A stretch of 36,926 bases of DNA from a bacterium (GTDB lineage: Bacteria; Sysuimicrobiota; Sysuimicrobiia; Sysuimicrobiales; Segetimicrobiaceae), in NCBI GenBank assembly GCA_035691305.1, contig DASSJF010000002.1, positions 1 to 36,926 of the forward strand, in the 5' to 3' direction. A program made the position numbers and the translations under genes. Each line of letters begins with the position of its first letter. The stretch's first letter is position 1. The notes below the pieces were generated by a model. The model searched no databases. It saw only the letters and a list, made by a program, of their open reading frames with translations, and was not told where the DNA came from. Below are positions 26,378-34,358 of the stretch, piece by piece.

Positions 26378-27631
26378 ATGCGTACGTGGCTCGCGGTGGC
26401 AGCGGCGGTCGGTGTTGCGGCCCTGGCGGTGGCCGGTCCGATGCCCGGCGCCGGCGCGCCGGGGCCGGTGAAGATCGGCGTGCTGATGCCCCTCAGCGGG
26501 AATTCCGGGGCCGCCGGCCAGGCCTCCAAGGCGGCGATCGAGGTCGGCGCGGACATCGTGAACTCGCCCCATCCCGGCCTCTCGGGCCTGCCGCTCGGGG
26601 CCGGACAGGGCCTTCCCAAACTGGGCGGCGCCAAGATCCAGCTGATTTCCTCCGACCACCAGGGGAACCCGTCGCTCGGCCAGAGCGAGGCGCTCCGGCT
26701 GATCACGCAGGAACACGTTGCGGCGATCGTCGGAGCCTACCAGTCGTCGGTGACCTTCGCCGCGACGACGGTGGCGGAGCGCAACGGCGTGCCGTGGATG
26801 GTGGGGGATTCGTCGTCGCCCAACATCACGGGCCGCGGGTTCAAGTGGGTCTTCCGGACCACGCCGATCGCCGGTGACTTCGCGACCGCGTACTCCGGCT
26901 TCCTGAAAGACCTCGGCGCAATGGGTCATCCGGTCAAGACCGTCGCCATCGTGAACGAAAATACGGAGTACGGCACGTCGGTCAGCGGCGTGATCAAGCA
27001 ACGGCTGCAGCTCGACCGCTATCAGGTCGTGGCGCAGATCCCGTACAACGCCAACGGCACCGACGTGTCCGCGCAAGTCCTGCAGCTGAAGGAGAAGAAC
27101 CCGGACGCCGTCATCTTTGTGAGCTACACGTCCGATTCGATCCTGTTCATGAAGACGTTCAAGACCCTCGACTACAAGCCGAAGCTCGTGATCGGCGACG
27201 ACTCCGGGTTCTCGGACCCGGCATTCGTCGCCGCGGTCGGCAACCTCGCGCAGGGCGCGGTCAACCGGAGCGCCTGGAGCGTCGGCAAACCGGGCAGCGT
27301 GACGTCCCGCATCAACGAGCTCTACAAGGCCAAGACCGGACGCGACCTCGACGACACGAGCGGGCGCAACATGGAGGGGTTTCTCGTGCTGGCCGACGCG
27401 ATCAATCGCGCCGGCTCGACGAACCCGGAGGCCATCCGCGCCGCGCTCGCGGCGACGGACCTCAAGCCCAGCCAGCTGATGATGGGCTACAAGGGCGTGC
27501 GGTTCGATAAGACCGGCCAGAACGTGCTGGCGTACACCTACCTGATCCAGCTGTCCGGCACCGACTGGGTGACCGTCTGGCCGAGATCGTCGGCCGAGGG
27601 CGCCCTCGTGTGGCCGTTCAAGGGCTGGTAG
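26378..27631 (+). CDS. livK: Branched-chain amino-acid-type ABC transporter substrate-binding protein
   Basis: This 417-residue periplasmic binding protein is of the Peripla_BP_6 / LivK class. A signal peptide (about 1-27) precedes KIGVLMPLSGNSGAAGQ, the classic first strand and loop that contacts the amino-acid head group. EHVAAIVGAYQSSVTFAA and FRTTPIAGDFA follow, then NENTEYGTS in the second lobe. The ATG at 26378 has an excellent AAGGAGG site. It is the first gene of a complete importer cluster. Many family members bind amides, aromatic acids or urea rather than Leu/Ile/Val, so the ligand is open. Confidence 0.93.
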   Translation: MRTWLAVAAAVGVAALAVAGPMPGAGAPGPVKIGVLMPLSGNSGAAGQASKAAIEVGADIVNSPHPGLSGLPLGAGQGLPKLGGAKIQLISSDHQGNPSLGQSEALRLITQEHVAAIVGAYQSSVTFAATTVAERNGVPWMVGDSSSPNITGRGFKWVFRTTPIAGDFATAYSGFLKDLGAMGHPVKTVAIVNENTEYGTSVSGVIKQRLQLDRYQVVAQIPYNANGTDVSAQVLQLKEKNPDAVIFVSYTSDSILFMKTFKTLDYKPKLVIGDDSGFSDPAFVAAVGNLAQGAVNRSAWSVGKPGSVTSRINELYKAKTGRDLDDTSGRNMEGFLVLADAINRAGSTNPEAIRAALAATDLKPSQLMMGYKGVRFDKTGQNVLAYTYLIQLSGTDWVTVWPRSSAEGALVWPFKGW

Positions 27632-27665
27632 CCGGCCCGCCGGTTTCTGCTGCACGGCCGGTGCC

Positions 27666-27698
27666 GGCGGGGGCCGGGGCAGCGCTCCGGCCCCCGCC
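27666..27698 (+). repeat. Strong 12-bp hairpin between livK and livH
   Basis: GGCGGGGGCCGG at 27666-27677 and CCGGCCCCCGCC at 27687-27698 are exact reverse complements around a 9-base loop. It lies in the only sizeable gap of the cluster (94 bases), right after the binding-protein gene. The following bases are not T-rich, so it is more likely an RNA-stabilising or partial attenuating hairpin that keeps livK message in excess over permease message than a full terminator (inference from the common pattern in such operons). Confidence 0.6.
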
Positions 27699-27725
27699 GC
27701 GCGGTCTCTTCCTGATCCGCGCGCG

Positions 27726-28589
27726 ATGATCGTCGCGATCCAGGTCCTCGTGGGCGGCCTGCTCCTCGGAGCCGTCTACGCGCTGTTCTCCTCGGGCCTC
27801 ACGCTCATTTGGGGCATGATGAACGTCATCAACTTCGCCCACGGCGACTTCGTGATGGCGGGGATGTATTTGGCCTTTCTCGGGGCCGTGTGGCTGCATG
27901 CCGGTCCGTTTCTCTTCAGCGCCATTTCCGCGCTGCTGCTGTTTCTGTTTGGAACGGCCGTCTACTATGCGCTCATCCGGCGCGTGATGCGCGGGCCGAT
28001 CTTCGCGCAGCTTCTGTCCACCTTCGGGCTTGCGCTCCTGCTGCGCTACAGCGCGTTTTGGATCTTCAGCGCGAACTTCCGCACGCTGCCCGCGACCGCG
28101 CTGTCCGGGACGGTGCGGCTCGGGCCGATCTTCGTGGGAGTCGCGCAGCTGGTCGCCGGCGTGGTTGCGCTCCTGCTGACGGCCGGGATGCACCGGCTGT
28201 TGACCCGGACGACGCTCGGCAGCCAGATCCTCGCGGTGGCCGAGGACCGTCAGGCCGCGATGCTGATGGGCATCCGGCCGGACCGGATGCAGGCGCTCGC
28301 GTGGGGCCTCGCGGCCGGCGCCTGCGGCGTCGCGGGGGCCCTGATCGCCACCTTCTACTACATCTCGCCGACGGTCGGCGAGTCGCTCGCGATCATCGCC
28401 TTCGTGGTCGTCGCGTTCGGCGGCTTCGGCAGCGTGCCGGGTGCCATGGTTGCCGGGATCGTGATCGGTCTGATCGAGGCCACCTCCGCCTTCTACATCG
28501 GCCCCGTCTACAAAGACGTCGCCGTCTACGCGCTGTTCGTTGCGATCCTGTGGGTGCGGCCGCAGGGCCTCATGGGAGAGCGCTTCTGA
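27726..28589 (+). CDS. livH: Branched-chain amino-acid-type ABC permease LivH
   Basis: This 287-residue inner-membrane permease has about eight helices. The N-terminal GGLLLGAVYALFSSGLTL and VINFAHGDFVMAGMY segments are diagnostic of LivH. The cytoplasmic loop with AVAEDRQAAMLMGI (near 173-186) is the ATPase-coupling region, and it ends with WVRPQGLMGERF. The ATG at 27726 has no strong ribosome-binding site. Its TGA shares one base with the livM ATG, so the two permeases are coupled and form the heterodimeric channel. Confidence 0.95.
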   Translation: MIVAIQVLVGGLLLGAVYALFSSGLTLIWGMMNVINFAHGDFVMAGMYLAFLGAVWLHAGPFLFSAISALLLFLFGTAVYYALIRRVMRGPIFAQLLSTFGLALLLRYSAFWIFSANFRTLPATALSGTVRLGPIFVGVAQLVAGVVALLLTAGMHRLLTRTTLGSQILAVAEDRQAAMLMGIRPDRMQALAWGLAAGACGVAGALIATFYYISPTVGESLAIIAFVVVAFGGFGSVPGAMVAGIVIGLIEATSAFYIGPVYKDVAVYALFVAILWVRPQGLMGERF

Positions 28590-29599
28590 TGATCGCCGCG
28601 GGCGCCGAGCGGCCGCGCGCCCGGCCGTGGGGCTGGAGCGTACTCGCGGCGGCGGCGCTGTTTGCGCCGGTCGTCGTGCCGGGAGCGTTCTATCACCGCG
28701 TGCTCGCGCTCATCGTGCTCGCGGCGATCTCCGCATCGTCGTGGAACATCCTCGGCGGCTACGCCGGACAGATCTCGTTCGGGCACGCGATGTTCTTCGG
28801 AGCCGGCGCCTACATGCCGGCCTTCGTCTACACATACTGGCACGCGGCGCCGGCCCTCGGCCTGCCGCTCGGTGTGGCCGTCAGCCTCGCGATCGCCGTC
28901 CTCATCGGCGTGCCGTCCTTCCGGCTCCAGGGCCACTACTTCTCGATGGCGACGATCGCCGTGGCCGAGCTGATCCGCATCCTGGTGAGCAACTGGCCCG
29001 TGCTGGGGGGGGCCGTCGGGCTGCAGGGCCCGGCGACCGCGCGGACGGTGTGGGACCTCACCTTCCGCGGCTCGATCACCTACTACTACATTTTCCTCGC
29101 GGTGCTCGCCGTGCTGCTGGCGGTCACCGCCTGGATGGAGCGCAGCCGCATGGGCTATTACCTGCGCGCGATCCGCGCCGGCGAGCGCGCGTCGCGCAGC
29201 CTCGGGGTCCCGGCGCGACGGTACAAGCTCTACGCGCTGATGCTGAGCGCCGCGTTCACCGCGATCGCGGGGTCGCTCTACGTCGTGATGATCGGCTTCG
29301 TGGACCCGGACAGCGGGCTCGGCATCCTGATCTCGGTCGAGATGGTGATCGTGACGGCGCTCGGCGGCGCGGGCACTCTGTTCGGGCCGCTCCTCGGCGC
29401 CGCGATTCTGATTCCGCTCGAGCAGACCGCGAACGTGCTGTTCGGCGGCGGCGGGACGGGGTTCACCTATATCTTCTACGGCGGAGTCATCATTCTATTG
29501 AGCCTGTTTGAACCGGGCGGCCTGCTCGCGGTCTGGCGGGACCGCCTGGCGCCCGCGCTGCGGCGGGGGACGGAGGGACCGGCGCGCCATGCTGCTTGA
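28589..29599 (+). CDS. livM: Branched-chain amino-acid-type ABC permease LivM
   Basis: This 336-residue permease partners LivH. A short cytoplasmic N-terminus is followed by helices carrying WNILGGYAGQISFGHAMFFG, the diagnostic LivM block near residues 52-71. GHYFSMATIAVAELIRI comes next, then the coupling loop near 185-205 (RAIRAGERASRSLG). The ATG at 28589 overlaps the livH stop by one base, and the gene overlaps livG by 11 bases. It ends in a short basic tail (RRGTEGPARHAA) that may be partly a by-product of the overlap. Confidence 0.95.
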   Translation: MIAAGAERPRARPWGWSVLAAAALFAPVVVPGAFYHRVLALIVLAAISASSWNILGGYAGQISFGHAMFFGAGAYMPAFVYTYWHAAPALGLPLGVAVSLAIAVLIGVPSFRLQGHYFSMATIAVAELIRILVSNWPVLGGAVGLQGPATARTVWDLTFRGSITYYYIFLAVLAVLLAVTAWMERSRMGYYLRAIRAGERASRSLGVPARRYKLYALMLSAAFTAIAGSLYVVMIGFVDPDSGLGILISVEMVIVTALGGAGTLFGPLLGAAILIPLEQTANVLFGGGGTGFTYIFYGGVIILLSLFEPGGLLAVWRDRLAPALRRGTEGPARHAA

Positions 29600-30326
29600 G
29601 GCCCGCGGGGTTTCCAAGGCGTTCGACGGCTTCTTCGCCGTCCGCGGCGTCGACTTCGAGGTGGCGCCCGGCGAGATCGTCGGGATCATCGGTCCGAACG
29701 GCGCAGGCAAGTCGACGCTGTTCAACTGTCTCGCCGGCGAGGCGGGCGCGACCGCAGGGCATGTGCGGTTCGACGGCGCCGACGTCACGGCCGCGACGCC
29801 CGAGGCCCACGCCCGCTTGGGGATGGCGCGGACGTTCCAAATCCCGGCGACTTTCACGGACCTCACGATCCTCGAGAACGTGATGGTCGGGGCGTTCCTG
29901 CGTCACCCCCGCGCCGCGGACGCGCGCGAGGCGGCGATGCGCACGATCGAATTCGCGGAGCTCGCCGGCGTCGCGCGCCTCCGTGCGGCCACGCTCGGGA
30001 CGCCGGGGCGCAAACGCCTCGAGATCGCTCGGGCGCTCGCGACGGAGCCGCGCCTCCTCCTGCTCGACGAGGCCCTGGCGGGGCTGACGCCGGCCGAGAT
30101 CCGGCGCGCGATCGACTTCGTGCGCGAGATCCACCGGCGCGGGGTGACGCTCGTGATCGTCGAGCACGTGATGGAAGTCATCCTGGCGCTCGCGCAGCGG
30201 GTCGTCGTGCTGAACCACGGCGAGGTCATCGCGAGCGGCGTGCCGGAGGAGGTCGTCAACCGGCGCGAGGTCGTCGAGGCCTACCTCGGCCGTAGCCTCG
30301 GCGGCCGACGGGAGGGCGCGCCGTGA
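29589..30326 (+). CDS. livG: LivG-type ABC ATPase with non-canonical signature motif
   Basis: This 245-residue ATPase of the importer has Walker A GPNGAGKST at 35-43, a Q-loop at RTFQIPATF, Walker B LLLLDE at 156-161 and the switch His in IVEHVM. The ABC signature, normally LS-x-G-Q, reads LGTPGRKR at 136-143, and the D-loop approach reads DEALAGL instead of DEP-x-AGL. I recall a LivG subgroup with comparable changes (RKR-LE-ARAL), so this may be a subgroup trait rather than damage. Such asymmetry means only one of the two ATP sites formed with LivF would have a canonical signature. The ATG at 29589 overlaps livM by 11 bases. Confidence 0.93.
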   Translation: MLLEARGVSKAFDGFFAVRGVDFEVAPGEIVGIIGPNGAGKSTLFNCLAGEAGATAGHVRFDGADVTAATPEAHARLGMARTFQIPATFTDLTILENVMVGAFLRHPRAADAREAAMRTIEFAELAGVARLRAATLGTPGRKRLEIARALATEPRLLLLDEALAGLTPAEIRRAIDFVREIHRRGVTLVIVEHVMEVILALAQRVVVLNHGEVIASGVPEEVVNRREVVEAYLGRSLGGRREGAP

Positions 30327-30339
30327 CGGCGGGGGCGGC

Positions 30340-31062
30340 ATGCTGATCGTCGGGCACCTCGAGGTGCGCTACGGCGATCTCGTCGGCGTCTCGGACGTCT
30401 CGTTCCGGGTGCCGGAAGGCTCGGTCGTCGCACTGTTGGGCTCGAACGGCGCGGGGAAGACGACGACGTTGAACGCGGTGACGGGTCTCGTAGCGCCGAG
30501 CCGCGGAACGATCACCTGGAACGGCGATCGCATCGACCGGCTCGGCGCCACGGCGATCGTCCGCCGGGGTCTCGCGCTGTCCCCGGAGGGCTGGCGCCTG
30601 TTCACCAAGCAGACGGTCGAGCAAAACCTGAGGCTGGGCGCGGTGCCGCTCGCGCGGACCCGGGTCCCGGCGCTCCTCGACCGTGTCTACGCGCTGTTCC
30701 CGCGGCTTCGCGAGCGCGCCCGGCAGCGCGCCGGCACCCTGAGCGGCGGCGAACGGCAGATGTTGGCGCTCGGCCGCGCGCTGATGAGCGACCCGAAGCT
30801 GCTGCTGCTCGACGAGCCGAGCCTGGGCCTGGCGCCCACGGTCGTCGAAGCGCTGTACGACACCCTGCGGCGGCTGCACGGCGAAGGCCTGACGCTGCTG
30901 CTCGCCGAGCAGTCCGTGCCGCTCGCGCTCGACATCGCCGACTACGCCTATGTGCTGCAGACGGGCCGCACCGTCCTCGAGGGCCGGGCCGCCGATCTGC
31001 GCCGCGACCCGCAGGTCGAGCGCATCTATCTCGGCGTGGACGGCAGGGCGGGGGCGTCGTAA
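30340..31062 (+). CDS. livF: LivF-type ABC ATPase
   Basis: This 240-residue second ATPase of the importer is fully canonical. Walker A GSNGAGKTT is at 34-42, followed by LSPEGWRLF (the LivF-typical Q-loop region), signature LSGGERQ, Walker B LLLLDEPSLGLAP and AEQS at the switch region, as usual in LivF. It starts 13 bases after livG and closes the livKHMGF set. A short 37-base gap leads to the DUF3105 gene. Confidence 0.95.
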   Translation: MLIVGHLEVRYGDLVGVSDVSFRVPEGSVVALLGSNGAGKTTTLNAVTGLVAPSRGTITWNGDRIDRLGATAIVRRGLALSPEGWRLFTKQTVEQNLRLGAVPLARTRVPALLDRVYALFPRLRERARQRAGTLSGGERQMLALGRALMSDPKLLLLDEPSLGLAPTVVEALYDTLRRLHGEGLTLLLAEQSVPLALDIADYAYVLQTGRTVLEGRAADLRRDPQVERIYLGVDGRAGAS

Positions 31063-31099
31063 GCCGCCGCCCCCCCGTGCAGACCGACGGCATAGTAAT

Positions 31100-31762
31100 A
31101 TGGAAGAGCACCGCAACGTCCCCATCTTCAAGGGAGTGACGACACTGTCGAGAGGTCCAGCGCACGTCTCCCGCGCCGAGCGGCGCGCCGCCGCGCGGTC
31201 CGGCGACGCCGAGAGTCCGGCGCCCTCCCGGTCGGGACGCTCCGCCGCCCGGTGGATCCTTGTGCTCGTCCTGGTCGTGGGCTCGGGCGGGGTCTGGTGG
31301 GCGCTCACAGCCCGACACGCGCAGGCGCCGGCCGGCCCGATGCTCGGCCAGCAGTTGCCCGACGAGGGCTTCGAGCACGTCGCGGTCGGGTCCGTCCTCA
31401 AGTACAAAGCCAACCCGCCCGCATCCGGTCCCCACTACCCGTATCCGGCGCCGGCCGGGGTGTATCCGAACGGCCTGCAGACCGGATTCTGGGTCCACAG
31501 CCTCGAGCACGGCTACATCGTCCTGCTGTACAAGCCGCCGGTTTCCGGCGGGCAGCTCGCCGAGTTCGACAAGATGGTCAAGGAGTTTCCGAAGAGCAAG
31601 TACGGCAACGTGAAGTTCTTGATCGCGCCGTACCCCGACATGCCGCATGCGTACGCCGTGCTGTCGTGGGACTGGCGCCTCCAGCTGGACTCGTTCGACC
31701 GGGCGACCGTCCTCCAGTTTTACAAGGAACACGTGGATCACGGCCGGGAAGACATCCCGTAG
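31100..31762 (+). CDS. DUF3105 single-pass membrane protein
   Basis: This 220-residue protein has a basic, Ala/Arg/Ser-rich cytoplasmic N-terminus (1-50), one transmembrane helix (52-69) and an external domain with the DUF3105 pattern NPPASGPHY (105-113), GVYPNG and WVHSLEHGYIVLLY (131-144). The paired histidines H133 and H137 are conserved-looking and could bind a metal, but the family has no established function I know of. The start is uncertain: ATG at 31100 lacks a ribosome-binding site and follows an AT-rich TAGTAAT stretch that could itself be a -10 element; a GTG at 31136 is an alternative. It is 35 bases upstream of the aldehyde dehydrogenase gene, so co-transcription is likely. Confidence 0.75.
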   Translation: MEEHRNVPIFKGVTTLSRGPAHVSRAERRAAARSGDAESPAPSRSGRSAARWILVLVLVVGSGGVWWALTARHAQAPAGPMLGQQLPDEGFEHVAVGSVLKYKANPPASGPHYPYPAPAGVYPNGLQTGFWVHSLEHGYIVLLYKPPVSGGQLAEFDKMVKEFPKSKYGNVKFLIAPYPDMPHAYAVLSWDWRLQLDSFDRATVLQFYKEHVDHGREDIP

Positions 31763-31797
31763 CGCGCAGTGAACGACGCGTCTCAGGAGGGACTGCC

Positions 31798-33219
31798 ATG
31801 AAGATGTACGTCGGCACGGAATGGATCGACAAGCGGCAGACCATCCCCGTCATCAATCCGTTTGACGGCTCGACGGTCGACACCGTCCCGAAAGGGGACG
31901 CCGACGACGTCGAGCGCGCCCTGCAGACGGCGGCGCGCGGGGCCAAGGCGATGCGGGCGCTCAGCGGCTATCAGCGCGCGCAGATCCTCAAGAAGGCCGC
32001 GGAGCTGATGACGGCGCGCACCGACGACTTCGCCAGGACGATCACGCTCGAGGAGGGCAAGATCCTCGCGGAGTCCCGGATCGAAGTCGCGCGCGCGACG
32101 GAGATCATGGTGCTCTCCGCGGAGGAGGCCAAGCGGCTCGGCAGCGAGGTCGTGCCCCTCGACGGCGCGCCGGGGGTGACCAATGCCACCCAGATGGGGT
32201 TCACGCTGCGCGTGCCCTGCGGGGTCGTAGTGGGGATCAGCCCGTTCAACTTCCCGCTGCACCTCGTCGCGCACAAGGTCGGCCCGGCGCTCGCCGCCGG
32301 CAACGCCGTCATCCTGAAGCCGGCGACCGATACCCCGCTCTCCGCGCTCAAGCTGACCCAGCTGCTGCTCGACGCGGGCGTGCCGGCCGAGGGGATTCAG
32401 TGCCTGACCGGCAGCGGCGGAGACATCGGCGACAAGCTGGTCGCCGACCCGCGGGTGCGCAAGATCACCTTCACCGGGAGCCGCGACGTCGGCGAGCGGA
32501 TCTGCAAGACCGCGGGCCTCAAGAAGGTCACGATGGAGCTCGGAAGCAACGCCCCGGCGATCATCATGCCGGACGCCGACCTCGAGAAGGTCGCCGCGGC
32601 GATCGCCGCGACCGGCTACGCGAACGCCGGCCAGGTCTGCATCAGCACGCAACGTGTCATCCCGCTGAAGTCGATCTACGGCGATTTCATCGGCGCCCTC
32701 AAGGCGAAAGTCTCTGCGATCAGCACCGGCAACCCGCTCCAGGAAGGCGTGAAGATGGGCCCGATGGTCCGCGAGTCGGACGCCAAGCGCGTGGATACGT
32801 GGGTGAAGGAAGCCGTGGCCGCGGGCGCGCGGCTGGTGACCGGCGGCGAGCGGCAGGGCGCGGTGTACGCGCCGACGATCCTCGCCGACGTAACGCCGGA
32901 GATGAAGATCTCCCGCAGCGAGGTCTTCGGCCCCATGGTCGGCGTCACGCCCGCCGAGACGATCGACGACGCGATCGCGATGGCGAACGACAGCAACTAC
33001 GGGCTCTCCGCCGGCGTGTTCACGCAGAACGTGAACTGGGCGATGAAGTTCGCCCGCGAGGTCGAATCCGGCAACATCCACATCAACTGGGGGCCGCAGT
33101 GGCGGGTCGATCTGATGCCGTACGGCGGGCTCAAGGAAAGCGGCTTTGGGAAGGAAGGCCCCAAGTACGCGGTGCAGGAGATGACCGAGTTGAAGATGGT
33201 GGTCTTCCACCTGTCGTAG
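31798..33219 (+). CDS. NAD(P)-dependent aldehyde dehydrogenase
   Basis: This 473-residue cytoplasmic enzyme oxidises aldehydes to acids. Visible features are the oxyanion-hole Asn N151 (SPFNFPL), cofactor-binding K174 (LKPATDTP), FTGS (226-229), the general base E247 (MELGS) and nucleophile C281 (AGQVCIS). ELGSNAP in place of ELGGK is typical of the lactaldehyde/succinic-semialdehyde-like branch with broad substrates. The ATG has CAGGAGGG upstream. It probably shares a transcript with the DUF3105 gene before it (35-base gap) and the quinone reductase after it (31-base gap). Confidence 0.94.
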   Translation: MKMYVGTEWIDKRQTIPVINPFDGSTVDTVPKGDADDVERALQTAARGAKAMRALSGYQRAQILKKAAELMTARTDDFARTITLEEGKILAESRIEVARATEIMVLSAEEAKRLGSEVVPLDGAPGVTNATQMGFTLRVPCGVVVGISPFNFPLHLVAHKVGPALAAGNAVILKPATDTPLSALKLTQLLLDAGVPAEGIQCLTGSGGDIGDKLVADPRVRKITFTGSRDVGERICKTAGLKKVTMELGSNAPAIIMPDADLEKVAAAIAATGYANAGQVCISTQRVIPLKSIYGDFIGALKAKVSAISTGNPLQEGVKMGPMVRESDAKRVDTWVKEAVAAGARLVTGGERQGAVYAPTILADVTPEMKISRSEVFGPMVGVTPAETIDDAIAMANDSNYGLSAGVFTQNVNWAMKFAREVESGNIHINWGPQWRVDLMPYGGLKESGFGKEGPKYAVQEMTELKMVVFHLS

Positions 33220-33250
33220 GCGGCGACGCAGCGACCGAGGAGCGACGAGG

Positions 33251-34219
33251 ATGAATGCCGTCCGCGTGTACCGGCACGGAGGACCGGAGGTCCTCAAGCT
33301 CGAGGAGCTGCCGACGCCGGCTCCCGGCCCCGCGGAGGCCCTCATCCGGATCGAGGGCATCGGCGTCAACTTTGTCGACATCTACCAGCGCGAAGGCGTC
33401 TACAAGATGTCGCTGCCGTTCACGGCCGGCAGCGAGGCCGCGGGCGTCGTGGAGTCCGTCGGCGGCGAGGCCGCGGACGTGAAGCCCGGCGACCGCGTCG
33501 CCTACACCGGCGTGCTCGGGGCCTACGCCACGCACGCGGTCGTGCCGGCCGCGCGTCTCGTGAAGCTGCCGGCGGGCGTCGACACCAGGACCGCCGCCGC
33601 GGTTATGCTGCAGGGCATCACCGCGCACTACCTCACGCACTCGACGTACCCGCTCGGGCCGGGCGACACGGCGCTGCTCCATGCCGCCGCGGGCGGCGTG
33701 GGGTTGCTGCTCACCCAGATGGCCAAGATGCGGGGCGCCAAGATCATCGGCACCGTCTCGACCCAGGAAAAGGCGGCGCTCGCCCGCGGAGCCGGGGCGG
33801 ACGAGGTCATCCTGTACTCCCAGCAGGACTTCGAGGCCGAGACCAGGCGCACGACGGGGGGACGCGGCGTCCAGGTCGTGTACGACTCGGTCGGCAAGAC
33901 GACGTTCGACAAGAGCCTGAACTGCCTCGCGCCGCGCGGGTACCTGGTGTTGTTCGGACAGTCGAGCGGCGTTGTTCCGCCGCTCGATATCCAAGTGCTC
34001 AACGCGAAGGGTTCGCTCTTCCTCACTCGCCCGACGATGCGCGACTACATTCTGACCCGCGAGGAGCTGATGAAGCGGGCCGGCGACGTACTCGGCTGGG
34101 TCGCGGGAGGCCGCCTGAAGGTTCGGATCGATCGGACGTACCCGCTGGCGCAGGCGGGCGACGCGCACAAAGCGCTCGCGAGCCGCGCCACCGCCGGCAA
34201 GGTGTTGCTGATCCCGTAG
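33251..34219 (+). CDS. qor: Zinc-independent NADPH:quinone reductase (MDR family)
   Basis: This 322-residue medium-chain reductase lacks the zinc-binding cysteines. Features in order are NFVDIYQREGVY near 37-48, AGSEAAGVVE, GITAHYLTHSTYPLGPGD, the nucleotide-binding HAAAGGVGLLLTQMAK, and YDSVGKTTFDKSLNCL, all as in QorA. It reduces quinones or other enones with NADPH and often serves detoxification. The ATG at 33251 has GAGGAGCGACGAGG upstream. It ends the DUF3105-aldehyde dehydrogenase-qor unit and is followed by a strong hairpin. Confidence 0.93.
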   Translation: MNAVRVYRHGGPEVLKLEELPTPAPGPAEALIRIEGIGVNFVDIYQREGVYKMSLPFTAGSEAAGVVESVGGEAADVKPGDRVAYTGVLGAYATHAVVPAARLVKLPAGVDTRTAAAVMLQGITAHYLTHSTYPLGPGDTALLHAAAGGVGLLLTQMAKMRGAKIIGTVSTQEKAALARGAGADEVILYSQQDFEAETRRTTGGRGVQVVYDSVGKTTFDKSLNCLAPRGYLVLFGQSSGVVPPLDIQVLNAKGSLFLTRPTMRDYILTREELMKRAGDVLGWVAGGRLKVRIDRTYPLAQAGDAHKALASRATAGKVLLIP

Positions 34220-34245
34220 CGCCGCGGGGGATCCGCCGTTGCCTT

Positions 34246-34285
34246 CGCGGCCGCCCGGCGACGGGCGGCCGCGCCGCTTTCGTTC
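34246..34285 (+). terminator. Likely intrinsic terminator after qor with GCGA tetraloop
   Basis: CGCGGCCGCCCG at 34246-34257 pairs exactly with CGGGCGGCCGCG at 34262-34273 around a GCGA loop, a GNRA-type tetraloop that stabilises RNA hairpins. A modest T-containing tail (GCTTTCGTTC) follows. It lies 27 bases after the qor stop and 86 bases before the next gene. The U tract is weak, so strength is uncertain. Confidence 0.6.
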
Positions 34286-34358
34286 GAGCGCAACGCCGCC
34301 GCAGGAAATGCCCGCGCCACACCGAACGCGAACCCACTTTTCTGGGGGTGACGTTCGC

